Positions 1-7,676 of a DNA stretch of 64,000 nucleotides are shown in pieces. Made by a program: the position numbers and the translations under genes. The DNA lies in assembly GCA_964418365.1 (NCBI GenBank), contig CAYQLM010000003.1, positions 1 to 64,000 of the forward strand, in the 5' to 3' direction. Below the pieces are notes generated by a model, which did no database searches, had not been told where the DNA came from, and saw nothing but the letters and a program-made list of their open reading frames with translations. This DNA comes from JBBDXS01 sp964418365. GTDB lineage: Bacteria; Chloroflexota; Dehalococcoidia; DSTF01; RBG-16-68-14. The stretch's first letter is position 1, and each line of letters begins with the position of its first letter.

Positions 1-613
1 GCGCCTCGGTCGGAATGGCGTCCGGCGCGATGCAGTTCACGCGGATGCGCTGCGGGGCCAGCTCCAGCGCCAGCGTGCGCGTCAGATTCACGATCGCGGC
101 TTTGTAGGCGGCGTACGGCGCGTAGCCGGGCGCGCAGCGCAACGCCTCGCTGGAAGCGACGTTGATGATGCTGCCGCCGCGCCCCTGCTCCACCATCGCC
201 TTCGCCGCAGCTGACGTGCAGAGGTACACGCTCTTCAGGTTGAGCGCGTACGAGTCGTCCCAGTCCGCCTCGCTCTGCTCGAGAAACGGCAGCTGGGGCG
301 GCCGGCCCTGGCCGAGATAGATGCCGCCGACGTTGTTTACGAGCACGTCGACGCCGCCGAACGCGCGCACCGCCTCGTCGACCATCGAACGCACCTGCGC
401 GCCGTCGCGCACGTCGCAGCCGATCGCTAGTGCTTCCGCGCCGCCGCCGCGCAGCTCGCGCTCGGCCTCGCGCGCGGCGTCTTCCTTCCGGTCGGCGATG
501 ACGACCCGCGCGCCGAACGCGGCCAGCCCCTGCGCGAAGCCCTTCCCGAGCCCACGCGCGCCGCCGGTGACGATCGCGACCTTGCCCGCGAGCGAGACGC
601 GTGAGGCGTCCAT
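1..613 (-). CDS. SDR family oxidoreductase (3' end beyond the window)
   Basis: A classical short-chain dehydrogenase/reductase, an NAD(P)-dependent cytosolic oxidoreductase of unknown substrate. The 204 visible residues start at the ATG at 613-611. They show a TGGARGLG cofactor loop near residues 15-22, a VNN motif after strand 4, and an active site with Ser in NVASSE and YAAYK as Tyr-x3-Lys. They end in the RIRVNCIAP segment, so only the C-terminal substrate loop is missing. The start codon overlaps the stop of the upstream VOC gene by one base (TAATG), so the pair is probably translationally coupled. Confidence 0.9.
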   Translation of the reverse strand, partial: MDASRVSLAGKVAIVTGGARGLGKGFAQGLAAFGARVVIADRKEDAAREAERELRGGGAEALAIGCDVRDGAQVRSMVDEAVRAFGGVDVLVNNVGGIYLGQGRPPQLPFLEQSEADWDDSYALNLKSVYLCTSAAAKAMVEQGRGGSIINVASSEALRCAPGYAPYAAYKAAIVNLTRTLALELAPQRIRVNCIAPDAIPTEA

Positions 614-1011
614 TACATCGGCACGTCTTTGATGTGCGTGGCGATCCACCACGTATTGCCGCAGGGGTCCTTCACGGCGGCCCGCCGGTCGCCGTAGAAC
701 TGATCGGCCGGCTCCTCCGTCGATGCGCCGCCCGCCGCGACGGCGCGCTTGTACATCGCGTCGACGTCCTCGAAGTAGAGGTAGAGCGCGGACGTGGTCG
801 CGCCGGGGTTCCCTTCGCCGGGCTGGCCCATCATCACGACCGAGTCGCCGATGCGCACCTCGGCGTGCGCGATGGCCCCGTCGGGGCCGGGCATGCGCCC
901 GATCTCCTCGGCGCCGAGACCGTTCTTCAGGAACTCGATGAGCTTGGCGGCATCGTTCACGAGCAGATACGGCGTGACGGTGTGATAGCCATCGGGGATT
1001 GGCTTGACCAT
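613..1011 (-). CDS. VOC family (glyoxalase/PhnB-like) protein
   Basis: 132 residues of the vicinal oxygen chelate fold. The N-terminal TPYLLVNDAAKLIEFLKNGLGAE and the C-terminal FEDVDAM...KDPCGNTWWIATH are typical of the PhnB/glyoxalase-like group. These small dimeric cytosolic enzymes or binding proteins act on diverse substrates, so no specific reaction can be given. AGGAGG lies about 7 nt before the ATG, fixing the start. The gene is first in a two-gene unit with the SDR (TAATG junction) and is divergent from the glycosyltransferase at 1068 across a 56-nt gap that must hold both promoters. Confidence 0.85.
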   Translation of the reverse strand: MVKPIPDGYHTVTPYLLVNDAAKLIEFLKNGLGAEEIGRMPGPDGAIAHAEVRIGDSVVMMGQPGEGNPGATTSALYLYFEDVDAMYKRAVAAGGASTEEPADQFYGDRRAAVKDPCGNTWWIATHIKDVPM

Positions 1012-1067
1012 GGTGACCCTCCTTCGCTCGATGCGGTAGCGAGCGCTATTCTACTACAGCCGCGCCA

Positions 1068-3875
1068 GTGAACGCGGACAGCTCGAGCCACTGGGATGCC
1101 GACGATGGACACCGCCCTTTGAGCCAACCCGCGCGCCCGGCCCTGCGCCGCTCGATCGCCACGTGGCGCCCGGCCCGAACCCAGGTCCAGGCCGTCGCGC
1201 TGCTGGCGGCGGCCGGCTTCGCCTACAACGGCGCGCGCATCCTCAACGACAGCCCCCAGCGTACTACGCCGGTCCTGGACAACTTCGATGCCTCGCTGCC
1301 CTGGCTGGGCCTCGCGCTGCTGGCGCTCGTCGTGGCGGCGCTCAGCTACCGGCCCGTGCGCCTGCATTGGCGCGCAGGCGCGCTGGCCGAGCTCTGGCGC
1401 GCCCACTGGGTTGAGATCCTCCTCTTCGCCGGCATCTTCGCCTTCGGCGTGTTCATGCGCGTCTACCGCTTCCAGAGCTCGCTGCCGCCGTCGGACGGCC
1501 TCTGCTGCGAGGAGTCGATCAACGGCGGCGTCGCCTATCGCGCGCTGCAGGGGATGCGGCCGCTCAACTTCCTGATCACGCGCTGGGGCAGCGCGGCGGG
1601 CTTCGCCGTCTTCGGCGAGAACACACTCGGCCTACGCTTCTTCTTCGTCGTGATGGGCATCGTCACACTCATCGCGTTCTACTTCCTGCTCCGCGAGCTC
1701 GTCAGCGTGCCCGTCGCGCTGTTCGGCATGGCGCTCTACGCCGCAGCGTGGTGGCCTTCGTTGCGCGCGCGTCAGGCTTCCGAAGGCACGATCTACGCCG
1801 TGCTGTTCGCGCTCGTCCTCGTACGCGGATTGAAGACGAAGAACCCCCTCTGGCTGCTCGCCGCCGGCGTGCTGGCAGGGCTGCTGTCATACGAATACGA
1901 GCCGTTCAAAGCTGTGCCGATCGTCGGCGCGCTTTTTCTCGGCGCAGCGGCCGCGCGCGAGGTGCTCCTGCGCGCGCCGATCTCACCCTCTGCCGCCTTG
2001 ACGCGCGCTCGAGCGCTGACACGCGTCGCATGGCAGCCGCTCATCATCGCGCTGATGGCGACGGCGGTCGTGCTGGTCCCGATGATCGTCGGCACACACC
2101 GCGGCCTCGATCTCTACCTGACCTCCGTGCACCGGCAGGAGGGCGGCCGCGCGGGCGATACAGTCGCGAGCCAGTGGCGGACGCAGCTCAAGTGGGAGGC
2201 GCAGATCTTCCTTCCGATCGGCCCGAACGAGTATCCCACCTCGCCACCGCGCGACATCCCCGGCAAGGACCTGCTCGATCCGTTGACGGGCTGGCTGGCG
2301 CTGGCGGGACTGGTAGGCGGCGTCGTGTTTGCGTTCCGCAGCCTCCGCGCGCTGTTTGCGGGCTGGGTTATCGTCAGCATCGGCGCGGGGGCGTTGCTGC
2401 TGACGGACTTCGGGCCGTGGAAGTTCATCACGCTCGTGCCGGTGCTCATCGCGCTCATTGCGTTCCTGCTGGATGACGCGCGCCGCCTCGTTACGGACCG
2501 TTTCGCGCAACGCGGCGCGATGGCGTTCGGCGCGCTGCTCGTCGCCGGCGCAGCGTTCATCTTCTGGTGGAACGCTGACACGCTCTTCCGGCAGGTGGCG
2601 CCGTCGAGCGTTGTCGCCCAGAGCTACGGCGGCGAACGGGCGATGATCTACTCCGTCTGCCACGATCTGCAGGGACGCCCGAACGACAACTACACTGTCG
2701 CGTACAGCGGCGACGGCGGGCTCAATGGCTTCGCGCAGCGCCGTGACAGCTTCGACGCGGAGCTGCGTGCCTGGGGCGACTTCATCTGGATCTGCCACGA
2801 CGTGAAGGGTGCCGCGGTGCCGGCTGTGGAAGAGCTGTGGCCACTGCGGGATCTACCGCCCGGGCCGCTGACGATCGTGGTCGCAGATCCGCTTGGGAAG
2901 ATCGACGACGCTCTTGCGCAACTGCGTCAGGTATACCCGTCGCTCGGCGACCCCAGCCGGCGCGGCGGCGGGACGAAGCAGGGGTACGAGTACGTCGAGT
3001 ACAACTTCGCCAGCGCGAGGGAGTTGGGCACGCCAGGGCTCTCGGCACAGTACATCGCGGAGAACGACACCCAGGCGCCGGGCCGCGTTGATCCCGTCAA
3101 CGATCTGAACTGGGACCAGGTCGGGCTCCCGCTTCCGCCGCCGTTCTTGGTGCGCTGGCGAGGGCTTATCTACTACTCGGGCAGGTCTAGTTCGGCGAGC
3201 CTCCATGCGCTGACGGACGAGGCTGTGGTCATCAGCATCGACAACCAAATCTTCTATGACACGCGACCAGGGCAACAACGGGACGTGGTGAACGATCTCG
3301 TCGCCGGATGGCATCAGGTCGACATCGCGCTCGAAAAGCAACACGCGGGCGGCAGCCTTCGCCTGGTGTGGACATCGCCCGATGACCGAGACCGCCCGGT
3401 CTTGGCACAAGATCTCTTCCCGATTTCATCGATCGCCGGTTGGGTACACCAGCGCTCGCTCGGGCTGCCGAGCGATCCGAAACAGCAGATCACGCAGCGC
3501 TTTGATTTCGAGCCGCACTTCGTCTCAACCGCGCCGCTGACGGCAGCTGCGCGGACGACGTCGTCGGAACCGATCCTCACGGAGGAGCGCTGGCGCGCCG
3601 TATGGCACGTCGATCAAGCGGGCGATTACACGCTGCGCGCAGACTTCCCGGCGGGGACGGTGACGCTGCTGGTCGACGGCGCGCAGGTGGCGTCGGAACA
3701 GACACCGCTTTCCGGCCCTGGCCAACTGCAAGCAACGGTCTCACTCACGGCGGGGCCCCACACGGTCGAGCTGGTGCAGAAGCTCGACACTGACGTACCA
3801 GTCGCGGGGCTCACGCTCTCTGCCATCCCGCCCGGTCAGTCACAGCCCATGCAGATGAACGTGACGCCGTACTAG
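1068..3875 (+). CDS. GT-C membrane glycosyltransferase fused to a PA14-like domain
   Basis: 935 residues from a GTG start. About ten membrane segments fill residues 40-500, with an acidic first external loop (D143, E148, E149) as in ArnT/PMT-type GT-C enzymes that use polyprenyl-phosphate sugars. The C-terminal third is extracytoplasmic. Residues about 655-775 resemble a PA14 sugar-binding domain (LSAQYI...RWRG...SLHALTDEAVVISIDN...LRLVWTSP), followed by a second beta-rich segment. The likely role is transfer of a lipid-linked sugar to an acceptor outside the membrane, with PA14 binding glycan. It converges on the methyltransferase at 3872, and the two stop codons share the four bases CTAG. 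An alternative internal start cannot be excluded. Confidence 0.75.
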   Translation: MNADSSSHWDADDGHRPLSQPARPALRRSIATWRPARTQVQAVALLAAAGFAYNGARILNDSPQRTTPVLDNFDASLPWLGLALLALVVAALSYRPVRLHWRAGALAELWRAHWVEILLFAGIFAFGVFMRVYRFQSSLPPSDGLCCEESINGGVAYRALQGMRPLNFLITRWGSAAGFAVFGENTLGLRFFFVVMGIVTLIAFYFLLRELVSVPVALFGMALYAAAWWPSLRARQASEGTIYAVLFALVLVRGLKTKNPLWLLAAGVLAGLLSYEYEPFKAVPIVGALFLGAAAAREVLLRAPISPSAALTRARALTRVAWQPLIIALMATAVVLVPMIVGTHRGLDLYLTSVHRQEGGRAGDTVASQWRTQLKWEAQIFLPIGPNEYPTSPPRDIPGKDLLDPLTGWLALAGLVGGVVFAFRSLRALFAGWVIVSIGAGALLLTDFGPWKFITLVPVLIALIAFLLDDARRLVTDRFAQRGAMAFGALLVAGAAFIFWWNADTLFRQVAPSSVVAQSYGGERAMIYSVCHDLQGRPNDNYTVAYSGDGGLNGFAQRRDSFDAELRAWGDFIWICHDVKGAAVPAVEELWPLRDLPPGPLTIVVADPLGKIDDALAQLRQVYPSLGDPSRRGGGTKQGYEYVEYNFASARELGTPGLSAQYIAENDTQAPGRVDPVNDLNWDQVGLPLPPPFLVRWRGLIYYSGRSSSASLHALTDEAVVISIDNQIFYDTRPGQQRDVVNDLVAGWHQVDIALEKQHAGGSLRLVWTSPDDRDRPVLAQDLFPISSIAGWVHQRSLGLPSDPKQQITQRFDFEPHFVSTAPLTAAARTTSSEPILTEERWRAVWHVDQAGDYTLRADFPAGTVTLLVDGAQVASEQTPLSGPGQLQATVSLTAGPHTVELVQKLDTDVPVAGLTLSAIPPGQSQPMQMNVTPY

Positions 3876-4504
3876 GCAGGCGCAAGCACGTACGCCCGCT
3901 CCATGAACAGGCCCCGCAGCAGCGCGTGGCTCCCAACGGCGCGCAGTCCACTCTCCGCAAACTCCTGCTCGAGCTCGCTGGCGGAGACGTAGTAGCGCGG
4001 CACCGGCTTCCGCAGCAGCAGACCGTAGAAGAGCCACCAGATCGCCATCCGATGCGGTTGGTAGACGGCCACGACACGTCCGCGCGCGACACGGGCCAGC
4101 TCGCGCAGCACGGCGATGCGCGCCTCGCGCGGCAGGTGCGACAGCAGCCTGAAGCAGACCGCGGCATCGACGCTCTTGTCCGCGAAGGGCAACCGCTCTC
4201 CTTCGCCGCGCACGAGCGCCGCTTGGGCCGAGAGCGCGCGCGCCCGGCCGAGCATCGGCAGCGAGATGTCCGCCCCAACAACGCGGTAACCGGCCTCCGC
4301 GAGCCAGCGCGCCATCCGTCCCGTGCCGGTCGGCAGGTCGAGCATAAGCGCAGCGGCCGGCAGCCCGGCGATCGAACGCATCAGGAGCCGCCGCTCGAGT
4401 TGGTTGACGAAGCGGCCGCGAAGACCGCGAAAGCGCGCGTCATCGTACGTCGCAGCGATCTCCTCGCGCTGGTAGTGCCGCTTCGCACCGTAGGTCTCGG
4501 TCAC
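3872..4504 (-). CDS. Class I SAM-dependent methyltransferase
   Basis: 210 residues from a GTG start. Motif I reads DLPTGTGR (residues 56-63), a variant of the usual DxGxGxG, followed by the acidic post-I residue in VVGADIS and an FADKSVDAAVCFRLLSHL motif IV region, as in Methyltransf_11 proteins. It probably methylates a sugar or lipid intermediate. It is the last gene of the 12207-3872 operon, and its GTG overlaps the stop of the upstream HprK-like gene (GTGA), so translation is coupled. Its stop overlaps that of the convergent gene, leaving no room for an intergenic terminator. Confidence 0.82.
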   Translation of the reverse strand: MTETYGAKRHYQREEIAATYDDARFRGLRGRFVNQLERRLLMRSIAGLPAAALMLDLPTGTGRMARWLAEAGYRVVGADISLPMLGRARALSAQAALVRGEGERLPFADKSVDAAVCFRLLSHLPREARIAVLRELARVARGRVVAVYQPHRMAIWWLFYGLLLRKPVPRYYVSASELEQEFAESGLRAVGSHALLRGLFMERAYVLAPA

Positions 4505-5475
4505 GACAAGGCACCTTGCGTCTCGCCGAGGAGATCGCGCAGCACGTCGGGCGTCAGTGTTCCCTTGGGGAGCGTCAGCCGCTCGCAGCGCGCACCGGCT
4601 AGCCCGCGTGCGAGCACGTCGCGCCAGCGCGAGGCGCCGGACTCATCGCTTCGCAGCGCGTCAGACACACCGTAGACGTCGTCGTGGCGCGCCGCGGCGC
4701 GCGCGAGCGCTTCAATCACGTCCTCTGCCCGCGCCGGTTCGCTGCGCCGTCCCGATCCGTTGCCGCGTTCGAGCCAGACAATCCGTGACAGCGCACCGCC
4801 GTTCGTACCGCCCTCGAGACCGAGCTCATCCGGCGCAACGTGCACCAGCGGGTCGAGCCGTCTAGCGGTCACTAGCGCCGCGGTCGCCGCTGCCCGCAGC
4901 GCGAGGCCCCGCCGTGCAGACAAACGTCGCGCGAGCTGAGGGGCTGCGGCGAGCGCCGCGCTCCGTAGAGCGATGACGCGAAGCACGGGCGTCACAACGC
5001 CCGCCGCCGAGACGCCGATGTACTCGTCGCCCGAGAGACGCGCGCCGGATCCGAGCGCCGCCAGCAGCAGCGCCGTCTTGCCCGAGCCGGTCTCGCCGGC
5101 CAGCACGGTGGCTTTGCCGCCGGACGCGAACGCCGCGCCCGTGATGAGCGCGATGTCCCGCTGGAGGAGCAAGCGCCGGAGCGCCGGCAGCAGCGCGATG
5201 TGCAGCGCGAGATACTCGCGCAGGAGCGGGCTGCGCCAGGAGAGCGCGAGCCGGCCATCGGGTCGCGCCGTCACGCCACAGCGCCACGGGACGCCCCTGT
5301 AACGTCCTTGCGCAATATCGCCGGTCACATCCTTAGCGCCCAGTTCCAAGAAAAGCGTCGGCACTGCGTGCGGCGCAACCTCGCTGCCGAGGCAGCGGGC
5401 GAGCAGCGCCGGCCGCTTCGAGGCGCGCAGCGTGACGGTGATGTCGGGCGGAACGTCGAACGACCAGTCGCTCAT
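4501..5475 (-). CDS. HPr kinase-like P-loop protein of a glycosyltransferase operon
   Basis: 324 residues. Walker A is AGETGSGKT (126-134), followed by G-x-RLSGDEYIGV (D150, E151), which occupies the place of the Asp pair after the P-loop in HPr kinase/phosphorylase. The rest matches only the C-terminal half of HprK in length, and a separate beta-rich N-terminal region (1-105) precedes it. Similar HprK-related proteins occur in exopolysaccharide and peptide-modification loci, where substrates are unknown. I chose the ATG at 5475 rather than upstream starts because it overlaps the preceding GT2 stop as ATGA and the upstream extension would lie wholly inside that gene. It could phosphorylate a sugar, lipid or protein of the pathway; the substrate cannot be read from the sequence. 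Confidence 0.72.
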   Translation of the reverse strand: MSDWSFDVPPDITVTLRASKRPALLARCLGSEVAPHAVPTLFLELGAKDVTGDIAQGRYRGVPWRCGVTARPDGRLALSWRSPLLREYLALHIALLPALRRLLLQRDIALITGAAFASGGKATVLAGETGSGKTALLLAALGSGARLSGDEYIGVSAAGVVTPVLRVIALRSAALAAAPQLARRLSARRGLALRAAATAALVTARRLDPLVHVAPDELGLEGGTNGGALSRIVWLERGNGSGRRSEPARAEDVIEALARAAARHDDVYGVSDALRSDESGASRWRDVLARGLAGARCERLTLPKGTLTPDVLRDLLGETQGALS

Positions 5476-6491
5476 TGCGCGCCGGCGCTGCGCGTCCAGA
5501 GCGCGCGCAGGCACCACGAACGGTTGCGCGCGGCCTGCTCGCGCACCTGACGCCGCTTCGCCGCGTACTTGGGCAGCTGGACGAGCATCGTCGCGAGCGC
5601 GAGCAGCGTCGCGGGCGCCAGCGCGAGGCCGTAGAGGAGCTGCCGCTTCCGTTTCAGGCCGAACTCGAGGGCATTGAACGGCGCACCGATCGTCATCAGC
5701 GGTACCATCAGCGCGAACTCCCAGCCGGACATCACCTTGTAGAACGCCAGGTAGCGATTGCGGATGATACGCACCGTTTTCGTCGCCGTCCCCCACGAAA
5801 GGCCGGCCTGCAATCGGTGCTTGTGGTAGACGACGGCGCGCGGCACGGCCACGGACCGATAGCCCAGCGCGCGAACGCGCAGCCCGAGATCGAGGTCCTC
5901 AGCGTAGGCGAAGAAGTCCCTGTCGAACACGTACCCCAGCTCTTCACCTACACTGCGTCGGAGCACGATGCAGACGCCGTGCAGGAACAGCGTGTCGTAC
6001 AGCCGATCCGAGGTCGGCAACCGCTTGTACCCGATATAGCCGAGGCGGTTCACCTCCGATGTGTACGCGACTGTCGACGCCGCGCGCGTCTCGATGCCGC
6101 GGTACTCCGGGTACCAGGGCTGGATGATGTTCGCGTGGCCCGCCGCGATCTGCGGTGACGATCGCATTGCATCGATTAGCTCGCGCAGGCACGATCGATG
6201 GACGACCGTGTCCTCGTTCAAGAAGACGGCTAAGCTGCCCGTCGTGTTGCGGAAGCCAATGTTGTTGCCCTCCGCGTAGCCTTCGTTGCGCTCGAGCGTC
6301 AGCACGCGTGCGCGAGGATACTGCTCGCGCACCAGGTCACCGCAGCGGTCGCGCGATCCGTTGTCGATGTAGAGCACTTCGTACTGGTCCGCCGGTAGGT
6401 CCTGGTCGAGCACGGACGAGAGGCAGCCATCGACGAACTCGCGGCCCCAGTAGCCGAGGATGATCACGCTCGCGAGCGGCGCTCCCGGCAT
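5472..6491 (-). CDS. GT2 family glycosyltransferase (rhamnosyltransferase-like)
   Basis: 339 residues. The N-terminal GT-A domain has VIILGYWG, the nucleotide-binding YIDNGSRD segment and the metal site in FLNEDTVV; FAYAEDLDLGLRVRALG is the typical acceptor-side motif of this group. A hydrophobic C-terminal portion (about residues 255-315) suggests membrane attachment. It transfers an NDP-activated sugar to a lipid-linked glycan on the cytoplasmic face. It abuts the upstream GT2 gene exactly (TAGATG) and overlaps the HprK-like gene as ATGA, so the three are probably co-translated. Confidence 0.85.
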   Translation of the reverse strand: MPGAPLASVIILGYWGREFVDGCLSSVLDQDLPADQYEVLYIDNGSRDRCGDLVREQYPRARVLTLERNEGYAEGNNIGFRNTTGSLAVFLNEDTVVHRSCLRELIDAMRSSPQIAAGHANIIQPWYPEYRGIETRAASTVAYTSEVNRLGYIGYKRLPTSDRLYDTLFLHGVCIVLRRSVGEELGYVFDRDFFAYAEDLDLGLRVRALGYRSVAVPRAVVYHKHRLQAGLSWGTATKTVRIIRNRYLAFYKVMSGWEFALMVPLMTIGAPFNALEFGLKRKRQLLYGLALAPATLLALATMLVQLPKYAAKRRQVREQAARNRSWCLRALWTRSAGAQ

Positions 6492-7658
6492 CTATCGCTC
6501 GTCCATCAGCAACGCCGTCAGAAAGCCGCCCAACGCCATGTTCGCGCCGATAATGATGGTGGTCTGCGCCGTCGCCGCGAGGCCTTCGGTGCGGCCGGAG
6601 TGGTGCTTCGCCAGCCACTCGAAGAAGATCACCCCGTCCAGGCCGACGCCGATCAGGATCAGCAGCGCCGCCAGCGCGAGCATGCGCTCCAGCGTGACGA
6701 GGCGGTTGAACAGAATGGTGAGGCCGTCTTCCGGGATGATCTTGCGCTTCGCCGCATACAGGTGCGTCGAGATGCCGATCATCATCGCGTTCGCGCCGAT
6801 GATCAGCAGAATTCCGCCCGCGAACACGGGCTGCCACCTCAGCGTGCCGATGTGCACGCCGCTCTGCGAAGCGAGCGTGACGCCGAGCGCCAACGCGCCT
6901 AGCAGTACGAGCACGAGCCCCGGTACGAGAAAGAGATAGAGGGGCGTATTGAGCAGCAGGAAGCGCAGGTGCCGCCAGCCGTCTCGGAAGGTGTTCAGCT
7001 TGCTCTCGCCCTGGCGCGCCGAGTACGGCACCGGCACCTCGGCGATGCGCAGCCCGCGCCTCGAAGCCTTGAGGATCATCTCGGACGCCAGCTCCATCCC
7101 GTTCGAGCGCAGCTCCATCTTCTCGTACGCCGCGCGGGTGAATGCGCGCAGACCGCACTGGCTATCGCCGACGCGCGCGCCCGCGAACAGCCCGAGGAGC
7201 ATCGTGATCGCCGGCGTGCCGATGACGCGATGGCTCCACGTCATCGAGCCCGGTGCCAGGTTTTGCAATCGATTGCCCACGGTCATGTCATATCCGTTGC
7301 GCAGCGGCTCGATAAGCTGGTCGAGGTGAAGCAGGTCGTACGTGTCGTCCGCATCCGCCATGACGATGATCTCGCCGCGCGCCTCCGCGAAGCCGCGCCG
7401 GTTCGCCGCCCCGTAGCCCTCTACCCGCTCGTCGACGACGGTTGCGCCAGCGCGCTCCGCTTCTTCGCGCGACCGGTCCGTCGAACCGTTGTCGACGACG
7501 ATCACCTCGCCCCGCAGGCCGGCATCGCGGAACCAGCGACGCGCCTTCGAAACGCACGCCGCGACCGTCGCGGCTTCGTTCAGGCACGGCAGCACGACGG
7601 AGACGTCGCATTGCGTCTCACGCGCTGTTCGCCGTTCGTCTGCTGCCGCCGTCGTCAT
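6492..7658 (-). CDS. GT2 polyprenyl-phosphate glycosyltransferase (DPM/GtrB-like)
   Basis: 388 residues. The N-terminal catalytic domain has VSVVLPCLNEAATV, VIVVDNGSTD and the MADADDTYD metal site, and a C-terminal membrane domain has about four helices (residues 235-385). This layout is typical of dolichol-phosphate-mannose-synthase-like proteins that charge undecaprenyl phosphate with a sugar. Such a product would feed the GT-C enzyme encoded just upstream (7677-9794) or the one at 1068. It is followed without spacing by another GT2. The start ATG at 7658 lies 18 nt after the stop of the GT-C gene. Confidence 0.85.
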   Translation of the reverse strand: MTTAAADERRTARETQCDVSVVLPCLNEAATVAACVSKARRWFRDAGLRGEVIVVDNGSTDRSREEAERAGATVVDERVEGYGAANRRGFAEARGEIIVMADADDTYDLLHLDQLIEPLRNGYDMTVGNRLQNLAPGSMTWSHRVIGTPAITMLLGLFAGARVGDSQCGLRAFTRAAYEKMELRSNGMELASEMILKASRRGLRIAEVPVPYSARQGESKLNTFRDGWRHLRFLLLNTPLYLFLVPGLVLVLLGALALGVTLASQSGVHIGTLRWQPVFAGGILLIIGANAMMIGISTHLYAAKRKIIPEDGLTILFNRLVTLERMLALAALLILIGVGLDGVIFFEWLAKHHSGRTEGLAATAQTTIIIGANMALGGFLTALLMDER

Positions 7659-7676
7659 CGATCGCTCATGATAGGA

